Positions 5,040 through 6,098 of a stretch of DNA of 6,098 nucleotides are shown piece after piece; position 1 is the stretch's first letter, and each line of letters opens with the position of its first letter. The DNA is from Chloroflexota bacterium (GTDB lineage Bacteria; Chloroflexota; Dehalococcoidia; SM23-28-2; RBG-16-64-32), in NCBI GenBank assembly GCA_022565075.1, contig JADFKG010000123.1, positions 1 to 6,098 of the forward strand. Direction: 5' to 3'. The position numbers and the translations under genes were made by a program. The notes beneath the pieces are model-generated. The model had not been told where the DNA came from, searched no databases, and was given only the letters and a program-made list of their open reading frames with translations.

Positions 5040-6098
5040 CGGCCCCGAGCCGCCCCATCGCCCCGGCGCTGCCACCACACGTCGTCGCCTTCCGCTGGGC
5101 GCGGGCCAACCTCTTTAGCAGCCCGGGCAACGCAGTCCTCACAATCGTCATGGTGGCGATTCTCGGCTTCGCCGCATACCAGGTCTCGCGTTTCGTCTTC
5201 GCCACTGCGGAGTGGGAGGTCATCGAGGCCAACCGCGGGTTGTTGTTCACGGGCCGCTTCCCGCGCGACGAGTTCTGGCGAATCTGGGTGACACTCCACG
5301 GCATCGCAGTGTTATTCGGCCTCTCGTGGCGCCTCTGGGGAACCCTCAGCTTACGCTTGCCACTGGTCTTCGCGGCCGCCTGCGTGCCGCTCTACGTCTT
5401 CATGCTTGAGGGTGGGGCATTACTCTGGACCAGCACCAGCATTGCGACGTTCGCCGCGGCTTACTTCGCGGCCTGGCCCGTCCGCTTCTCACGCTTTCGC
5501 GACCTCGCGCGCAATCTAACGGTCGGGCTCTGGATCCTCGGCTTTGCGGCGGCCATGTTGCCGACCGCGCTCTACCCGTCGTTCCTGCCCGGCCAGGGCG
5601 GGCTCTTCTCCTACGTACCGGACCGCGAATGGGGAGGGTTCTTCCTGACGATGGTCCTCGCGATCGTCGGCATCACCGTGTCATTCCCCCTCGGCGTTCT
5701 ACTGGCTGTCGGCCGCGCCAGCACGTTCCCCGTCATCCGCATCTTCTGCGTCGCTTACATCGAGCTGATCCGCGCCGTCCCGCTGGTCACGATCCTCTTT
5801 ATGTCATTCTTCATCCTCCGGCTGGCCATCAGGCACGAGACCAGCGTTCTCGGAATCCCGATCACGGGCTATGAAACGTCGGTCGTCTCGATGGCGATGC
5901 TTGGCCTCACCCTCTTCACGGCGGCTTACGTCGCCGAGATCGTCCGCGGTGGCCTACAGGCCGTGCCGCGCGGGCAGGTGGAGGCCGGACAGGCGGTCGG
6001 CCTCGGTGGAGTGCAGATCCTCGCCCTGATCGTCCTGCCGCAGGCGCTGCGGGCCGTTATTCCGGCGCTCGTCAGCCAGTTCATCAGCCTCTTCCAGG
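5036..6098 (+). CDS. Amino-acid ABC transporter permease 2 (AapM/BztC type), 3' end outside window
   Basis: Open from the ATG at 5036 to the window end, 354 codons without a stop. The start overlaps the previous stop as ATGA, with GGAGG eleven bases upstream (5020-5024), so the two permeases are translationally coupled and made in matched amounts. The N-terminal part holds a cytoplasmic stretch and several membrane segments (about 32-50, 86-98, 105-123, 133-147, 161-178). GGLFSYVPDREWGGFFLTMVLAIVGITVSFPLG (188-220) marks the start of the MetI-like core. YIELIRAVPLVTILFMSFFI (241-260) and an EAA loop EAGQAVGLGGVQ...LPQALRAVIPALVSQF (317-349) are family signatures. It forms the other half of the channel. 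Perhaps 20-50 residues are missing; an AapP/GlnQ-type ATPase gene is expected next. Confidence 0.92.
   Translation, partial: MTAPSRPIAPALPPHVVAFRWARANLFSSPGNAVLTIVMVAILGFAAYQVSRFVFATAEWEVIEANRGLLFTGRFPRDEFWRIWVTLHGIAVLFGLSWRLWGTLSLRLPLVFAAACVPLYVFMLEGGALLWTSTSIATFAAAYFAAWPVRFSRFRDLARNLTVGLWILGFAAAMLPTALYPSFLPGQGGLFSYVPDREWGGFFLTMVLAIVGITVSFPLGVLLAVGRASTFPVIRIFCVAYIELIRAVPLVTILFMSFFILRLAIRHETSVLGIPITGYETSVVSMAMLGLTLFTAAYVAEIVRGGLQAVPRGQVEAGQAVGLGGVQILALIVLPQALRAVIPALVSQFISLFQ

Noticed and set aside
4602..5078. 158-aa minus-strand ORF
   Set aside because: Antisense to permease 1 across its conserved EAA loop; no domain seen.
1..6098. CRISPR array, tRNA, rRNA, insertion sequence or attachment site
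   Set aside because: I saw no regular repeats, cloverleaf, transposase or flanking duplications; the window is almost fully explained by protein genes.

Overview
The window looks like high-GC bacterial chromosome. The lipoprotein leader followed by a run of Asp and a Thr/Ser/Glu-rich linker, the possible leaderless promoter and the gene families suggest Chloroflexota (Dehalococcoidia or Thermomicrobia-like) or a deep actinobacterial lineage. That placement is inference; no rRNA or marker gene is present.

Layout. On the minus strand, 1-293 is the N-terminal third of an NAD(P)H-hydrate epimerase (YjeF_N family), cut by the window edge. Upstream of it on the same strand, 418-1188 is an AhpC/TSA peroxiredoxin-like gene. 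Its reading frame is continuous except for one TGA at 823-825. That TGA falls exactly where the first Cys of the CPYC redox motif belongs, giving W-U-P-Y-C. A strong bacterial SECIS-like hairpin follows within about 20 nt. The best reading is one 256-aa selenoprotein, not two ORFs or a pseudogene. A divergent region at about 1182-1260, with a 24-bp imperfect palindrome and a sigma-70-type promoter, separates it from a plus-strand Rieske [2Fe-2S] ferredoxin (1265-1624). A LasA-like M23 metallopeptidase, probably a lipoprotein, follows (1733-2449).

From 2462 to the right edge is a polar/general amino-acid ABC importer of the AapJQMP/BztABCD type. It has a good promoter, a lipoprotein substrate-binding protein (2573-3694), a perfect 17-bp hairpin, then permease 1 (3780-5039) and permease 2 (5036 to beyond 6098). 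The permeases overlap by ATGA. The ATPase subunit is expected just past the right edge.

How they work together. The importer genes form one operon: the binding protein captures amino acids and the two permeases form the channel. The hairpin after the binding-protein gene probably allows that protein to be made in excess. The selenoperoxiredoxin and the Rieske ferredoxin are divergent and share a control region, so joint redox regulation is plausible but unproven. The most interesting object is the in-frame UGA with its SECIS, which ordinary gene callers would split or discard.
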